DNA of 45,600 nucleotides from an uncultured Bacteroidia bacterium (GTDB lineage: Bacteria; Bacteroidota; Bacteroidia; Bacteroidales; F082), in NCBI GenBank assembly GCA_902802535.1, contig CADCML010000013.1:1-45600 (forward strand), given 5' to 3'. The first letter of the stretch is position 1, and every line of letters starts with the position of its first letter. Below, piece after piece: positions 14,473 through 23,231 of the stretch. The notes below the pieces were generated by a model. It worked only from the letters and a program-made list of their open reading frames with translations, did no database searches and was not told the DNA's origin. A program made the position numbers and the translations under genes.

Positions 14473-16701
14473 TCATTGCCCTCCTTTCTCGCCAGCCGTC
14501 TGAGCTTCATTCTCCAATTCAACATTCCCGAACCGCAAGGTGAACCCCACGCAAAGATAGGTGGAATTGCTCCGACTGGAATAAGTGCCGCTCGAAAGCG
14601 GATTCGTGTAGGTGTTGCTGTAGCGCATCAAGCCGAAAAGGTCGTTGCCGTTAATGAACACCGACAGCTTATGGTTGAAGAAATCGGTGCGCATCCCGCA
14701 GTCGATGGAATAATTGGCCCCGACTTGGTTAAACAGCGTCTGCATAGGCGAGTTGTAGTAGGCCGAAGCATGGACTTCCAAACGGTTCCACAATTTCGCC
14801 CACACGCTCAACCGCAAGCTGTACGACCATAAATCATTCTTTTCCAAGGCTTTCAATACGCCGTAATCGGTTTCAAGATAGGAGTCGTAGACGTTGGCAT
14901 AAAACCGCAGGTTGAACATTCCATTTGGTCGGTACATCATATTGAACTCGCCGCCAGCACTATAGGAACGCCCCACGTTGACCGGCCTCGTGAAGAAAAC
15001 CACCCGACCGTAATGCTCGTGATAACCCGACTCGTTTATGGTGTTGATCTCGTTTTTCTTGCTTTTGTAGTAGCCCGTCAAGCCTACCGAGCCGAAGTCA
15101 TCCCAATATTTCGTCCAACCGGCTTCCAATTGTTGGGTATAAACTGGCTCCAACTTGGGATTGCCCGTGGTGTACATCTCCTCGTCGTAATGGTTGAAAG
15201 GGCTGAGTTGCGTTGCCGTGGGACGATTGACCTTCATGGAATAACTCATCTTGAAGTTGTGCATCGACTTGGTGCGATAAGAGAGATGCAGCGAAGGCGT
15301 GACATCGAAATGGTCGTCAACGAAGTCATAATCAGACGCTTCGGGAAAGACAATGCCAGTTCGAAAGTAATTCAAGCTGACGCCTGGCTGCACGGTGAAA
15401 TCGCCAAAACGGTGCTGCACCATGAAATAACCACCCAAATTCTGGTTCCTGTAGTGATAGTTATAACTCATCACGGAATCCCTCACGTAGCCGTTGTTCG
15501 TCAATGTGTCCACAACATTCCGATTCGTCCCATCCTCCCAACTGCCTTTGAGCCCCATGCTGAACTCGCCGTTTTTGGAATACGGCAGGTTGTAATCGAC
15601 ATTCACCGAAACGGGTGCGTTGGAAGTCATGAAATCCATCGTGAAAACCCTTTCACGAGGCGAGGGCAAGGTGTAGGTGGTGTGATTTTCCAAGGGCAAG
15701 GCACTACGGTTCAAGTTGCCGTTCAAACGGGCGGTCAAGTTGTGCCCCTCCTCATTGAACTTGTGCTGATAACGCAAACCCGCGTTGAGATAGAGGTAAT
15801 TGGAATTTGAGTTATTGACAAACTCGTACTTATAGATGCCCGCCTGCTCCATATACTCCGTGCGCTCTCTTTCGGTTGTCGCTTCCGTCGGGCCGAATGA
15901 GTCCCAGCAGTTCAGCCATAAAGCATAGGAGTTCTTCTTGTCGGGCGAATAAGTGATGTTCAGGGAGCCACCAGGACTATATGTGAAGTATTTTGTGTGT
16001 CTTATGCTATGGCATTGGCTAGCTGGAACGAGGCTGTCGTTTTCGTCCTTCCGAAAGAGGTTTCGTTCGAATTCCATGTCGTTCTCGCCGTGATAGAAAT
16101 ACATGTTGGCAAAGGCGTTCACCGTCCATTTGTCATTTTTCCAAACGTAGGAAACCCAAGGCATCACAAAAGGTTGCGAGGAAACGTTTGTGCCAAAGCA
16201 AAGGAACTCGTTCCGCTTGATTTTGCTGTTCATCACAATGTTGATGATGCCGTCGGCAGTAGTGGCATAGCGCGCTGATGGGTTCGTGATGACCTCAATG
16301 CGGTCAATGGCGTTGGCGGGCAAGGTCTGGATGTAGGTTTTCAGGTTCTCCTCGCTGAGGTTCGAGGGCTGGTCGTTGATCCAGATTTCCACCGAGGAAG
16401 TCCCGCGCAGGGTGATGTTGCCTTCCACATCCACGCTCACGCCGGGTGCGTTCTGCAAAGCATCGGAGGCTACACCGCCTTGCACGGTCGGGTCGTCGGA
16501 AACTTGGTAGAGCGTTTTCTCGCCTTCCACCGAGAACAATGGCCGCTCCGCCGTGATGGTCACGCCTTCAAGCAGCAAAGTGTCCACCGCCATTTGGAGG
16601 CTGTCGGCCTTAGGTTTAACTTCAGGGATTTCGACTTGGGCAACAGCAGCCGTCGCGAGGACTGCAAATGCAGTTGTGAGAATCAGGTTTCTTGTTTTCA
16701 T
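14473..16701 (-). CDS. outer-membrane beta-barrel family protein (TonB-dependent receptor type)
   Basis: 742 aa from ATG 16701 (the frame is open to 16713, but MKTRNLILTTAFAVLATAAVAQ is the signal peptide). A plug domain follows at about residues 45-150 (GVTITAERPLF, SDALQNAPGVSVD, TLRGTSSVEIWIND, IDRIEVITNPSARY); the rest is a large barrel (alternating aromatic strands). It resembles the outer-membrane beta-barrel family that lacks the SusC carboxypeptidase-like N-domain, and no SusD gene is adjacent, so it is not a classical polysaccharide utilisation pair. Cargo unknown; likely energised by TonB. It stands alone with its own promoter. Confidence 0.85.
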   Translation of the reverse strand: MKTRNLILTTAFAVLATAAVAQVEIPEVKPKADSLQMAVDTLLLEGVTITAERPLFSVEGEKTLYQVSDDPTVQGGVASDALQNAPGVSVDVEGNITLRGTSSVEIWINDQPSNLSEENLKTYIQTLPANAIDRIEVITNPSARYATTADGIINIVMNSKIKRNEFLCFGTNVSSQPFVMPWVSYVWKNDKWTVNAFANMYFYHGENDMEFERNLFRKDENDSLVPASQCHSIRHTKYFTYSPGGSLNITYSPDKKNSYALWLNCWDSFGPTEATTERERTEYMEQAGIYKYEFVNNSNSNYLYLNAGLRYQHKFNEEGHNLTARLNGNLNRSALPLENHTTYTLPSPRERVFTMDFMTSNAPVSVNVDYNLPYSKNGEFSMGLKGSWEDGTNRNVVDTLTNNGYVRDSVMSYNYHYRNQNLGGYFMVQHRFGDFTVQPGVSLNYFRTGIVFPEASDYDFVDDHFDVTPSLHLSYRTKSMHNFKMSYSMKVNRPTATQLSPFNHYDEEMYTTGNPKLEPVYTQQLEAGWTKYWDDFGSVGLTGYYKSKKNEINTINESGYHEHYGRVVFFTRPVNVGRSYSAGGEFNMMYRPNGMFNLRFYANVYDSYLETDYGVLKALEKNDLWSYSLRLSVWAKLWNRLEVHASAYYNSPMQTLFNQVGANYSIDCGMRTDFFNHKLSVFINGNDLFGLMRYSNTYTNPLSSGTYSSRSNSTYLCVGFTLRFGNVELENEAQTAGEKGGQ

Positions 16702-16730
16702 CGCATGGTACATTTTGAGGTTTGACCATG

Positions 16731-16738
16731 CAAAAGTA
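16731..16738 (-). promoter_or_regulatory. -7 box for the TonB-type receptor gene
   Basis: TACTTTTG on the minus strand, 29 bases before the ATG at 16701. Confidence 0.5.
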
Positions 16739-17000
16739 TAGTGAAAAAACGGGCGATTCGCAAGGCTCGGCTCGTGGTAGAGAACTTTGTGGATGGTCCG
16801 ATTCTAATTGTTTTGGATTCAATAGGTTATAAAATGGATGGTAGAGATATTTGTAGGGCTGTCGTACCACGGCAGCCGCATTCACAGGTTTCCTGCAACC
16901 GTGTGACAGAGTGTTTAGATTCCTTATGGGAATGGAAAAACTACTTATTTATACTGCGGCGGCAAGCAACGCTTACAAACCGTAAACGTCACCAGCCGCC

Positions 17001-17075
17001 GTCATTGCGAGGAGGAACGACGAAGCAATCCAGAGAACAATTTCATCCCCTGAACTGCTTCGTTCCTCGCAGTGA
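17001..17075. repeat. palindromic repeat (GTCATTGCGAGG type) in the 16714-17086 gap
   Basis: Left arm 17001-17030 (GTCATTGCGAGG...AACGACGAAGCA) pairs with right arm 17054-17075 (CTGCTTCGTTCCTCGCAGTGAC) with a few bulges. This sequence type is a widespread dispersed palindrome in many bacterial genomes. It lies 12 bases beyond the stop codon of the leucine-rich repeat gene and may act as its terminator. I see nothing else clear in the gap. Confidence 0.7.
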
Positions 17076-17086
17076 CGCAAAGCGTG

Positions 17087-20000
17087 TCAAGGCTCCACCC
17101 TTGTAAATACAACCGTCTCGCCTTCGGCATCGGCTTTCACAAACACCGCCGTGCAAGGCGGAATGGGTGTGGTGGCCGGTATGGGTTCGGGATTGATGTC
17201 TGTGCCGTCTGTAGTCAACACGTAATACTCCCTGTCGATGTAGGCGTTGCAGGGGAAGGGGTTGCCTATGAGGTTGAAACCTGGGTGATTAATGCCATTG
17301 GTGTAGCTCAAAGGAATGCTAATCGTGTCAGTACCGCCATTCAGTGTCCCTGCAAATTTCAAATCGACTCCCTCGCTGTTAGCGTAGAGAAAACCCCTAC
17401 CAGCCTCCAATTCAACGAAATTGCTGTCGGCAGCTTTCTGATTCTTCCACATGAGGGTTGGCTCGTCATATTGGTACAAATCATAATTGTTGCTAAGCAG
17501 GTTATCCACGGAGGTTATTGGTGTATTGTTTGCTAATGGCGAGGCGATGAGATGCCAACCTTCATTACTTCTCTCAGTATAAGGCAAAACACTTTTCAGC
17601 TTTGTTGCTTGCACATTAGCTGTATTGTGGAAAAGCTGAGCATTGTCTTCGATTATGAAATTTGATGCACTACCTTCGTTAACAAGATTTCCAAGAACGG
17701 TTAAGCATCCGTTCGCTTTGATAGTCAACGTGTCATCCCAAATTAGGTTAAGAGATGAAACCGAAATTGTATCATTAACATTGCAATTTGCCACAACAAC
17801 TACTGCATCATTCTCATTTGGTATAGTACTACCTATCCAATTGTTTTCGTTTGACCAGTCAGAATCATTGTCCACTGCCCAAAAACAAGCTCCTTGATAA
17901 TTATAAAAACTATTCCAATAGGTTGTCGATCTATACTTGTTTAACTTACTTATTGGTACATAAACAGGTATAGCTTTAACAACACTTGTAAATGTTGAAT
18001 TTTTTATTGTTGGAGGCGTCAATGCATATGAAAAAAGCATTCTTACATTAGTACAACCATAGAACATGTCAAAAGAAAGCGCATTTACATTTTTCCCTAA
18101 TACAATCACAGACAAAGATGAACACCCTGCAAATAATCCCACTGGTGCGTTTGAGACATCATAATATATCTTTTCAATTCCACTACAATTCTCAAAAGCA
18201 AACATTCCTATTGAAGTGATATTATTGGGTAAAGACAAGTTCCCACTAAAACCACTACAATTATAGAAAGCTTCATTCAATATAGTGGAAACCGTATTCG
18301 GAATAATTAATCTATCTGTGAATCCACTGCATCCACTGAATGAAAAACTCCCTATAGAAAGTAACGAATTGCCGAGATTCAAGGCCCCATTGAAGCCACA
18401 ACAACCTTCAAAAGCCGAATTCCCTATAGTAATAACTGTATTAGGGATTGTCAACGACCCAGTAAAACCAAGGCAGTCCTTAAAAGCATTGTTGGAAATT
18501 GTCTCAACAGATGACCCAATTATTAATGTGCCATCAAAACCTGTACAACCTTCGAAACCCGACAAGAATACTACAGAATTTGGTATAATAAGATCTCCTG
18601 TAAAACCCGTACAATTTGAAAAAGCATTATTCCGTATCGTTGTTAATGTATTAGGGAGTGACAAGTTGCCATTAAAGCCATTGCAATTGTAGAAAGCCCC
18701 TTGGCCAACTGTAATTAATGAATTGCCCAATGACAATGACCCTGAAAAGCCAGAACAACCACTAAATGCACCTGTTCCAATCTCTTGTATCGAATTTGGC
18801 AATACAAGTGACCCTGTCAAGCCTGTACAGTTTTTGAATGCTTGTGCCGCAATGCCTTTTGTACCGCTTTGCAAGGAAAGCGTGCCTGTAGGTGCATTTC
18901 CTTTGTATCCAATACACCAATCACCTATATATAGAATTCCATCTGTACTGTTATTAAACCATCCAGTTCCGTAAAACGCTTCTATCCCAATTGAAACTAC
19001 CGACGTCGGAATAGTAACATTTGTAATCCCACTACAATTGTAAAATGAGCGATCGCCTATCATCGTTACGGAATCGCCTATTATTAATTCTCCTTCGAAT
19101 CCATTGCAATTTTGAAAAGCATACCCACTAATGTTTGTTACTGAATTTGGAATAATAAGCTGACCTGAAAATCCACTACAATTTTGGAATGCATAACCGC
19201 CAATGGTTACTACAGAACTTGGAATAACAAGTTGGCCTATGAATCCGCTGCAATTTGAAAACACATTACCTCCTATTGTATTTAAAGTAGCACCCATCAT
19301 AAGATTGCCATTAAAACCTGAGCATCCTGAAAACACGTTGGATTCAATTTCTGTTACAGAATTGGGAATAACCAAATCACCTGTGAATCCATTGCAGTCT
19401 TGAAATGTACCATACTCTAGTTTTGTCAGAGAATTACTTATGACAAGGTTCCCATTAAATCCACTACATCCATAAAAGGCTTTCTGACCGCTTAGTGTAG
19501 AAACACTATTCGGTATTATCAAGTTACCAGAAAAACCAGAACAATTCATAAACGCAGCATGCCCAATTGAAATTACAGAGTTTGGTATTACCAAATTCCC
19601 TTCAAAACCCGTACAACTATAAAAAGCTTCACTACCAATTGTTGTCACTGAATTTCCAATCTCAAGCGCAGAAAAGCCCGTACATAATGTAAACCCTGAC
19701 AAACTTGTAACAGAATCCGGAATTACCAATGTTCCAGTAAAGCCACTACAATTCCTAAAAGCCCAATTCCCTATACTTTGAACAGTATTAGGAATTATTA
19801 GATTTCCTGTAAATCCAGTGCAATTATTAAACGCCCAATCACCAATTGTAACTAAAGAGTTCCCAAGTACAAGTGTGCTAAAACCACTGCAATCAGAGAA
19901 TGCGTATGACATAATATCCGTTACAGAATTTCCAATTATCAAAGACCCAGAAAATCCGGTACAACCAGAAAATGCCCGTGGCTCAATAAACCGTATCGTA

Positions 20001-20326
20001 TTTGGAATCACAAGATCACCTGTAAGATTTGTACAGTTTAAGAAGGCTTGATCGCAAATTCCTAATACAGTATATTGTGTACCATTATAAGTAACCGTTG
20101 AGGGAATTGTCAATGAACCTGACACAGAAGTACCATTCACGTGCCCAACTAAACCTACTCCAATAATCGAACCTTGGTTATTAGAAACATAAGTATATTT
20201 CAGGCCTCCTTCAATAAAAACATAGTAATCAATAGCATATCCGTTTTTCATCCCAGCTACTCCAAACAGCAACGCTATCATCACCGCCTTAGTTGTAATT
20301 TTTAATCGTAAAGTTTTCTTTTCCAT
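17087..20326 (-). CDS. BspA-type leucine-rich repeat surface protein
   Basis: 1079 aa from ATG 20326; the frame is open to 20371 but MEKKTLRLK followed by a hydrophobic stretch fits the signal peptide. Residues about 60-790 consist of more than two dozen 23-residue BspA/Treponema-type repeats (CSGFSGNLIIPNSVTSIG pattern), a beta-solenoid used in surface adhesion. A C-terminal region (about 830-1079) has strands resembling Bacteroidetes secreted-protein tails (WHLIASPLANN, GFNLIGNPFPC) but stops at FTRVEP without a recognisable T9SS sorting domain. The repeat part is visibly AT-richer than the C-terminal part. It is alone in its direction, next to repeats on both sides. Confidence 0.85.
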   Translation of the reverse strand: MEKKTLRLKITTKAVMIALLFGVAGMKNGYAIDYYVFIEGGLKYTYVSNNQGSIIGVGLVGHVNGTSVSGSLTIPSTVTYNGTQYTVLGICDQAFLNCTNLTGDLVIPNTIRFIEPRAFSGCTGFSGSLIIGNSVTDIMSYAFSDCSGFSTLVLGNSLVTIGDWAFNNCTGFTGNLIIPNTVQSIGNWAFRNCSGFTGTLVIPDSVTSLSGFTLCTGFSALEIGNSVTTIGSEAFYSCTGFEGNLVIPNSVISIGHAAFMNCSGFSGNLIIPNSVSTLSGQKAFYGCSGFNGNLVISNSLTKLEYGTFQDCNGFTGDLVIPNSVTEIESNVFSGCSGFNGNLMMGATLNTIGGNVFSNCSGFIGQLVIPSSVVTIGGYAFQNCSGFSGQLIIPNSVTNISGYAFQNCNGFEGELIIGDSVTMIGDRSFYNCSGITNVTIPTSVVSIGIEAFYGTGWFNNSTDGILYIGDWCIGYKGNAPTGTLSLQSGTKGIAAQAFKNCTGLTGSLVLPNSIQEIGTGAFSGCSGFSGSLSLGNSLITVGQGAFYNCNGFNGNLSLPNTLTTIRNNAFSNCTGFTGDLIIPNSVVFLSGFEGCTGFDGTLIIGSSVETISNNAFKDCLGFTGSLTIPNTVITIGNSAFEGCCGFNGALNLGNSLLSIGSFSFSGCSGFTDRLIIPNTVSTILNEAFYNCSGFSGNLSLPNNITSIGMFAFENCSGIEKIYYDVSNAPVGLFAGCSSLSVIVLGKNVNALSFDMFYGCTNVRMLFSYALTPPTIKNSTFTSVVKAIPVYVPISKLNKYRSTTYWNSFYNYQGACFWAVDNDSDWSNENNWIGSTIPNENDAVVVVANCNVNDTISVSSLNLIWDDTLTIKANGCLTVLGNLVNEGSASNFIIEDNAQLFHNTANVQATKLKSVLPYTERSNEGWHLIASPLANNTPITSVDNLLSNNYDLYQYDEPTLMWKNQKAADSNFVELEAGRGFLYANSEGVDLKFAGTLNGGTDTISIPLSYTNGINHPGFNLIGNPFPCNAYIDREYYVLTTDGTDINPEPIPATTPIPPCTAVFVKADAEGETVVFTRVEP

Positions 20327-20390
20327 ATTGTTAGCATTTATTTTGTTCATAATTTCATTTCCAATCAACATAAAAAGCGTGGAATCAATT

Positions 20391-20523
20391 TCTTGCTCGA
20401 CTCACGGGTTACCACGCCCACCCATCAAACAAGTTATTCCACGCCGTAGCAACTACGGCATTTGTAACTTGTTCTTGATGGGTGTCCCAAAAGGGACAAA
20501 GTGGTAAATTGTGAGTCAAGAAC
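20391..20523. repeat. nested inverted-repeat element upstream of the LRR gene
   Basis: Concentric arms: CGACTCAC.../GTGAGTCA outside, TTACCAC / GTGGTAA next, CACCCATCAAACAAGTTA / TAACTTGTTCTTGATGGGTG next, and a perfect 7-bp core hairpin GCCGTAG-CAA-CTACGGC (20443-20459). A short GCGTGGAAT (20378) / ATTCCACGC (20436) pair overlaps it. It looks like a miniature mobile element or a structured transcript. Confidence 0.6.
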
Positions 20524-20530
20524 AGCAACA

Positions 20531-20625
20531 AGTGCTATCATCTAATATTCCGCTTCCCGTCATTGCGCCCAATGCGCTGTATTCATTTCAATTGTATTTA
20601 ATTAGACTTTGGGTGGTTTATTGGT
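20531..20625 (+). repeat. direct repeat 1 beside the HEPN-MNT pair
   Basis: The best-conserved part is 20571-20625 (AATGCGCTGTATTCATTTCAATT ... TTAGACTTTGGGTGG), almost identical to 21490-21545. The similarity extends weakly upstream, mainly with C/T changes. Copy 1 carries about 9 extra bases before the core. Confidence 0.75.
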
Positions 20626-20648
20626 ATGACATATTTATACTCTGAGAT

Positions 20649-20969
20649 TTATACAGCAATTCCTGTCCGCATAACATCATCAAAGAGAATGCTGTCCTCA
20701 TGGTCTTCCAAAAGGACGGGCTCGATAAGACTTGTCACTGCATGTCCCTCACGAACGAGGCTAACCGATTGTTGCAGCCATTCATCATCATTCACCTTGG
20801 GGACGATAACCGCAACATCAATGTCACTCCAGGGATTGGCAGAACCTTTCGCGTAAGAGCCGTACAAGATGACCTTCAATTTGCCATCAAAACGCGGAGC
20901 AATCAATTGCTTGTAGCGTCTAACGAGCTGGAGGGCTTCGTCAAGGCTGAGTATTCTTGGAGTATCCAT
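20649..20969 (-). CDS. MNT-type nucleotidyltransferase, antitoxin of a HEPN-MNT pair
   Basis: 106 aa. The minimal nucleotidyltransferase signature is complete: GSYAKGSANPWSDIDVAV (G-S-x3-G then D-x-D). In HEPN-MNT (type VII) toxin-antitoxin systems the MNT protein inactivates the HEPN RNase by adding AMP to it. The start overlaps the upstream HEPN gene by 67 bases in another frame, so the two are translationally linked. The short length, without further domains, is normal. It lies inside the direct-repeat bracket 20531-21545. Confidence 0.8.
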   Translation of the reverse strand: MDTPRILSLDEALQLVRRYKQLIAPRFDGKLKVILYGSYAKGSANPWSDIDVAVIVPKVNDDEWLQQSVSLVREGHAVTSLIEPVLLEDHEDSILFDDVMRTGIAV

Positions 20970-21340
20970 TGCTTGAATTGTTTGGTTTGTTCGACGATAT
21001 TGTGACAGGTTCTCTCATTCAAGGCCAATGCTATGCGTTGTTTGTGCTCGGGATAGCGGGCAGCGATGTACATAGGACTCATCTGTTCAATGAAGTCTTT
21101 CTGTGTGTCGCTCAATTTGTCTATCAACCCACAGCCTTCCAACAAACGCCAGTGATCGTGCAAATAGGGAGGGTCGTCATCTCTTGTACCGCACCAATAT
21201 GCCTTAATGACTTTCTCTAATGCCTGATGACATTCAAAAGCAACATAGAGCCAACGCCCACCTTGTTGCATCCACTCGGCAGCATCGATGTCCCGATCTA
21301 CGATTTCGAGCCATTTCTGCATTCTGCTTTCATTTGCCAT
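20903..21340 (-). CDS. HEPN-domain protein, putative toxin of a HEPN-MNT pair
   Basis: 145 aa, all-helical. The HEPN features are visible: WLYVAFECHQALEKVIKAYW, a block of the type that lies in the core helices, and IAARYPEHK near residue 95. A clear Rx4-6H RNase motif is not seen (RYPEH has only three residues between R and H), so RNase activity is unsure. It is first in the operon, with the MNT gene overlapping its 3' end. Type VII toxin-antitoxin or a nucleotide-modifying pair are the likely roles, from family knowledge. Confidence 0.75.
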   Translation of the reverse strand: MANESRMQKWLEIVDRDIDAAEWMQQGGRWLYVAFECHQALEKVIKAYWCGTRDDDPPYLHDHWRLLEGCGLIDKLSDTQKDFIEQMSPMYIAARYPEHKQRIALALNERTCHNIVEQTKQFKQWILQEYSALTKPSSSLDATSN

Positions 21341-21366
21341 TTTCTTTCAATTAATATTTTATGTGG

Positions 21367-21374
21367 CAAAAATA
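21367..21374 (-). promoter_or_regulatory. -7 box for the HEPN-MNT operon
   Basis: TATTTTTG on the minus strand, 27 bases before the HEPN start codon. Confidence 0.5.
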
Positions 21375-21457
21375 AAAAGATTTTCGTTTCCGATGCAAAA
21401 AAGCATGATTTTCAAATTAAGAAAGTGTTCAAATTTACTGGCATAAACTATCAAAAC

Positions 21458-21545
21458 AGCGCTATTGTTCTATTATTCTGTTTTCCGTCAATGCGCTGTA
21501 TTCATTTCAATTCTATTTGGTTAGACTTTGGGTGGTTTTATTGGT
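21458..21545 (+). repeat. direct repeat 2 beside the HEPN-MNT pair
   Basis: Same orientation as 20531-20625. The core 21490-21545 differs from the first copy at only a few bases and one extra T. The two copies enclose HEPN and MNT with their promoter and nothing else. Confidence 0.75.
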
Positions 21546-21630
21546 GGCAAAAATAGGGAAAAAACGGCTTGCTTTGAAGTAAAGGTGGAAATTTTATTTC
21601 GGATTTGCGTCAGATTTGTTTCCTTATCAT

Positions 21631-21638
21631 TATCTTTG
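21631..21638 (+). promoter_or_regulatory. -7 box for the second AAA ATPase gene
   Basis: TATCTTTG, 27 bases before ATG 21665; supports that start over the frame's first codon at 21605. Confidence 0.5.
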
Positions 21639-21664
21639 CAGTCGGAATCCAAAACCACGGTGCA

Positions 21665-23212
21665 ATGACTAAATATCCTATCGGCTTGCAGAATTTCCAA
21701 GGGCTTCGCGAAGACGGCTATGTATATGTGGACAAAACCGCCTTTGTATATGAGTTAGCAAATAGCGGAAAATATTATTTCCTCAGCCGTCCTCGTCGTT
21801 TTGGAAAAAGCCTTTTGCTCTCCACAATGGAGGCTTATTTTCAAGGAAAAAAGGAGCTGTTCAAAGGTTTGGCCATTGAAAAGTTGGAGAAAGAATGGGC
21901 AGCATATCCAGTGCTACATATCGACCTGAATTCCAGGGACTATGAGAACATGGATTCCCTTCGTGCGGAACTCAACATGCACTTGGAATTTTGGGAAAAG
22001 GAATTTGGCGACGAATTCAATGACCGAGAACCGGAAGAACGCTTCCAACATGTGATTGACAACGCCGTAAGAAAAACGGGCAAACAGGTCGTCATTTTGG
22101 TGGATGAATACGACAAGCCCCTGCTCCATGTTTCCCATGACAAGGATTTGCAGGACAAATACCGCAGGAAATTGAAATCTTTCTATTCCGTTGTCAAGAC
22201 CATGGATGAGAAAATCAGGTTTGCTTTTTTCACTGGAGTGACAAAATTCTCGAAAGTCAGCGTTTTCAGCGACTTGAACAACCTGAAAGACATTTCTTTG
22301 GATTATCGCTATGCAGAAGCCTGTGGCATCACCGAAAAGGAAATACGTGACAATTTGGATACCGAAGTCGCTCAAATGGCCGAAGCCAACCACCTGACCA
22401 AAGACGAATGCTATGCCCGATTGAAGGAAAACTACGACGGCTACCATTTCAGTGAAGAGTCTGTGGGGATTTACAATCCCTTCAGCCTGCTCAATGCCCT
22501 CAGCGAGCAGCGTTTTAAGGATTATTGGTTTGAAACCGGCACACCGACTTTCCTTGTAGAGACGCTGAAACACAATAACTACGAGTTGGAAAACATGACC
22601 CGAGAGGAAGTCACCAGCGACCTTCTCGGCAGCCTTGACTCCATCGACACCAATCCTCTGCCGCTCATCTACCAAAGCGGCTATCTGACCATCAAGAGCT
22701 ACAATCCCCGTTTTATGACCTACCAATTGGGATTCCCGAACGGCGAGGTAGAACGTGGCTTTACAAAGTTCCTCTACATGTATTATGTCCCAATACGTCA
22801 GGAGCAGTCCGTGTATTACATCGTGAATTTCGTCCGTGAGATTGAAGCGGGCCAACCTGAGAAATTCATGGCGCGCCTCGATACGATGTTTGCCGACCAA
22901 AACTATCAGATCGCAGGCGATGCGGAACTTTATTTCCACAATGTGGCTTATGTGGTTTTCAAGATGTTGGGGTTTTATGTCGATGTAGAACGTCACACTT
23001 CCGACGGTCGCATGGACATGCTCATGCAAACCGAGGACTACATCTATATCATGGAGTTCAAAATCGACAAATCCGCTGACGAAGCCCTCGCCCAAATCGA
23101 GAAAAAGCAATACGCGAAGCCTTTTGAGCAAGACCCGCGTATGCTTTACAAAATAGATGTGAATTTCTCCACCGCGACACGGCGGATTGAGGGTTGGAAA
23201 ATTGTTTCCTGA
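21665..23212 (+). CDS. AAA-ATPase-like protein with C-terminal PD-(D/E)XK (DUF1703) domain
   Basis: 515 aa from ATG 21665 (MTKYPIGLQNFQGLRED, the typical family start: an earlier in-frame codon precedes the promoter box). DKTAFVYEL and the degenerate Walker A RPRRFGKSLL, then Walker B QVVILVDEYDKPL, mark the AAA-ATPase-like domain. The C-terminal DUF1703 nuclease-fold domain has TSDGRMDML then YIMEFK and AQIEKKQYAKPF, a PD-(D/E)XK pattern. These genes are expanded and variable in gut Bacteroidota; their biological role is not settled. It begins about 120 bases after direct repeat 2 and converges with the phosphoesterase gene. Confidence 0.85.
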   Translation: MTKYPIGLQNFQGLREDGYVYVDKTAFVYELANSGKYYFLSRPRRFGKSLLLSTMEAYFQGKKELFKGLAIEKLEKEWAAYPVLHIDLNSRDYENMDSLRAELNMHLEFWEKEFGDEFNDREPEERFQHVIDNAVRKTGKQVVILVDEYDKPLLHVSHDKDLQDKYRRKLKSFYSVVKTMDEKIRFAFFTGVTKFSKVSVFSDLNNLKDISLDYRYAEACGITEKEIRDNLDTEVAQMAEANHLTKDECYARLKENYDGYHFSEESVGIYNPFSLLNALSEQRFKDYWFETGTPTFLVETLKHNNYELENMTREEVTSDLLGSLDSIDTNPLPLIYQSGYLTIKSYNPRFMTYQLGFPNGEVERGFTKFLYMYYVPIRQEQSVYYIVNFVREIEAGQPEKFMARLDTMFADQNYQIAGDAELYFHNVAYVVFKMLGFYVDVERHTSDGRMDMLMQTEDYIYIMEFKIDKSADEALAQIEKKQYAKPFEQDPRMLYKIDVNFSTATRRIEGWKIVS

Positions 23213-23231
23213 TTCTCCAACCAATCGGCCT

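Noticed and set aside
14473-16701. SusC/SusD polysaccharide utilisation pair
   Set aside because: No SusD-like gene is adjacent and the SusC N-terminal domain is missing.
20649-21340. Possible aminoglycoside resistance locus
   Set aside because: The nucleotidyltransferase is only 106 aa and lacks the extra domain of the resistance enzymes; the HEPN partner points to a toxin-antitoxin type pair.
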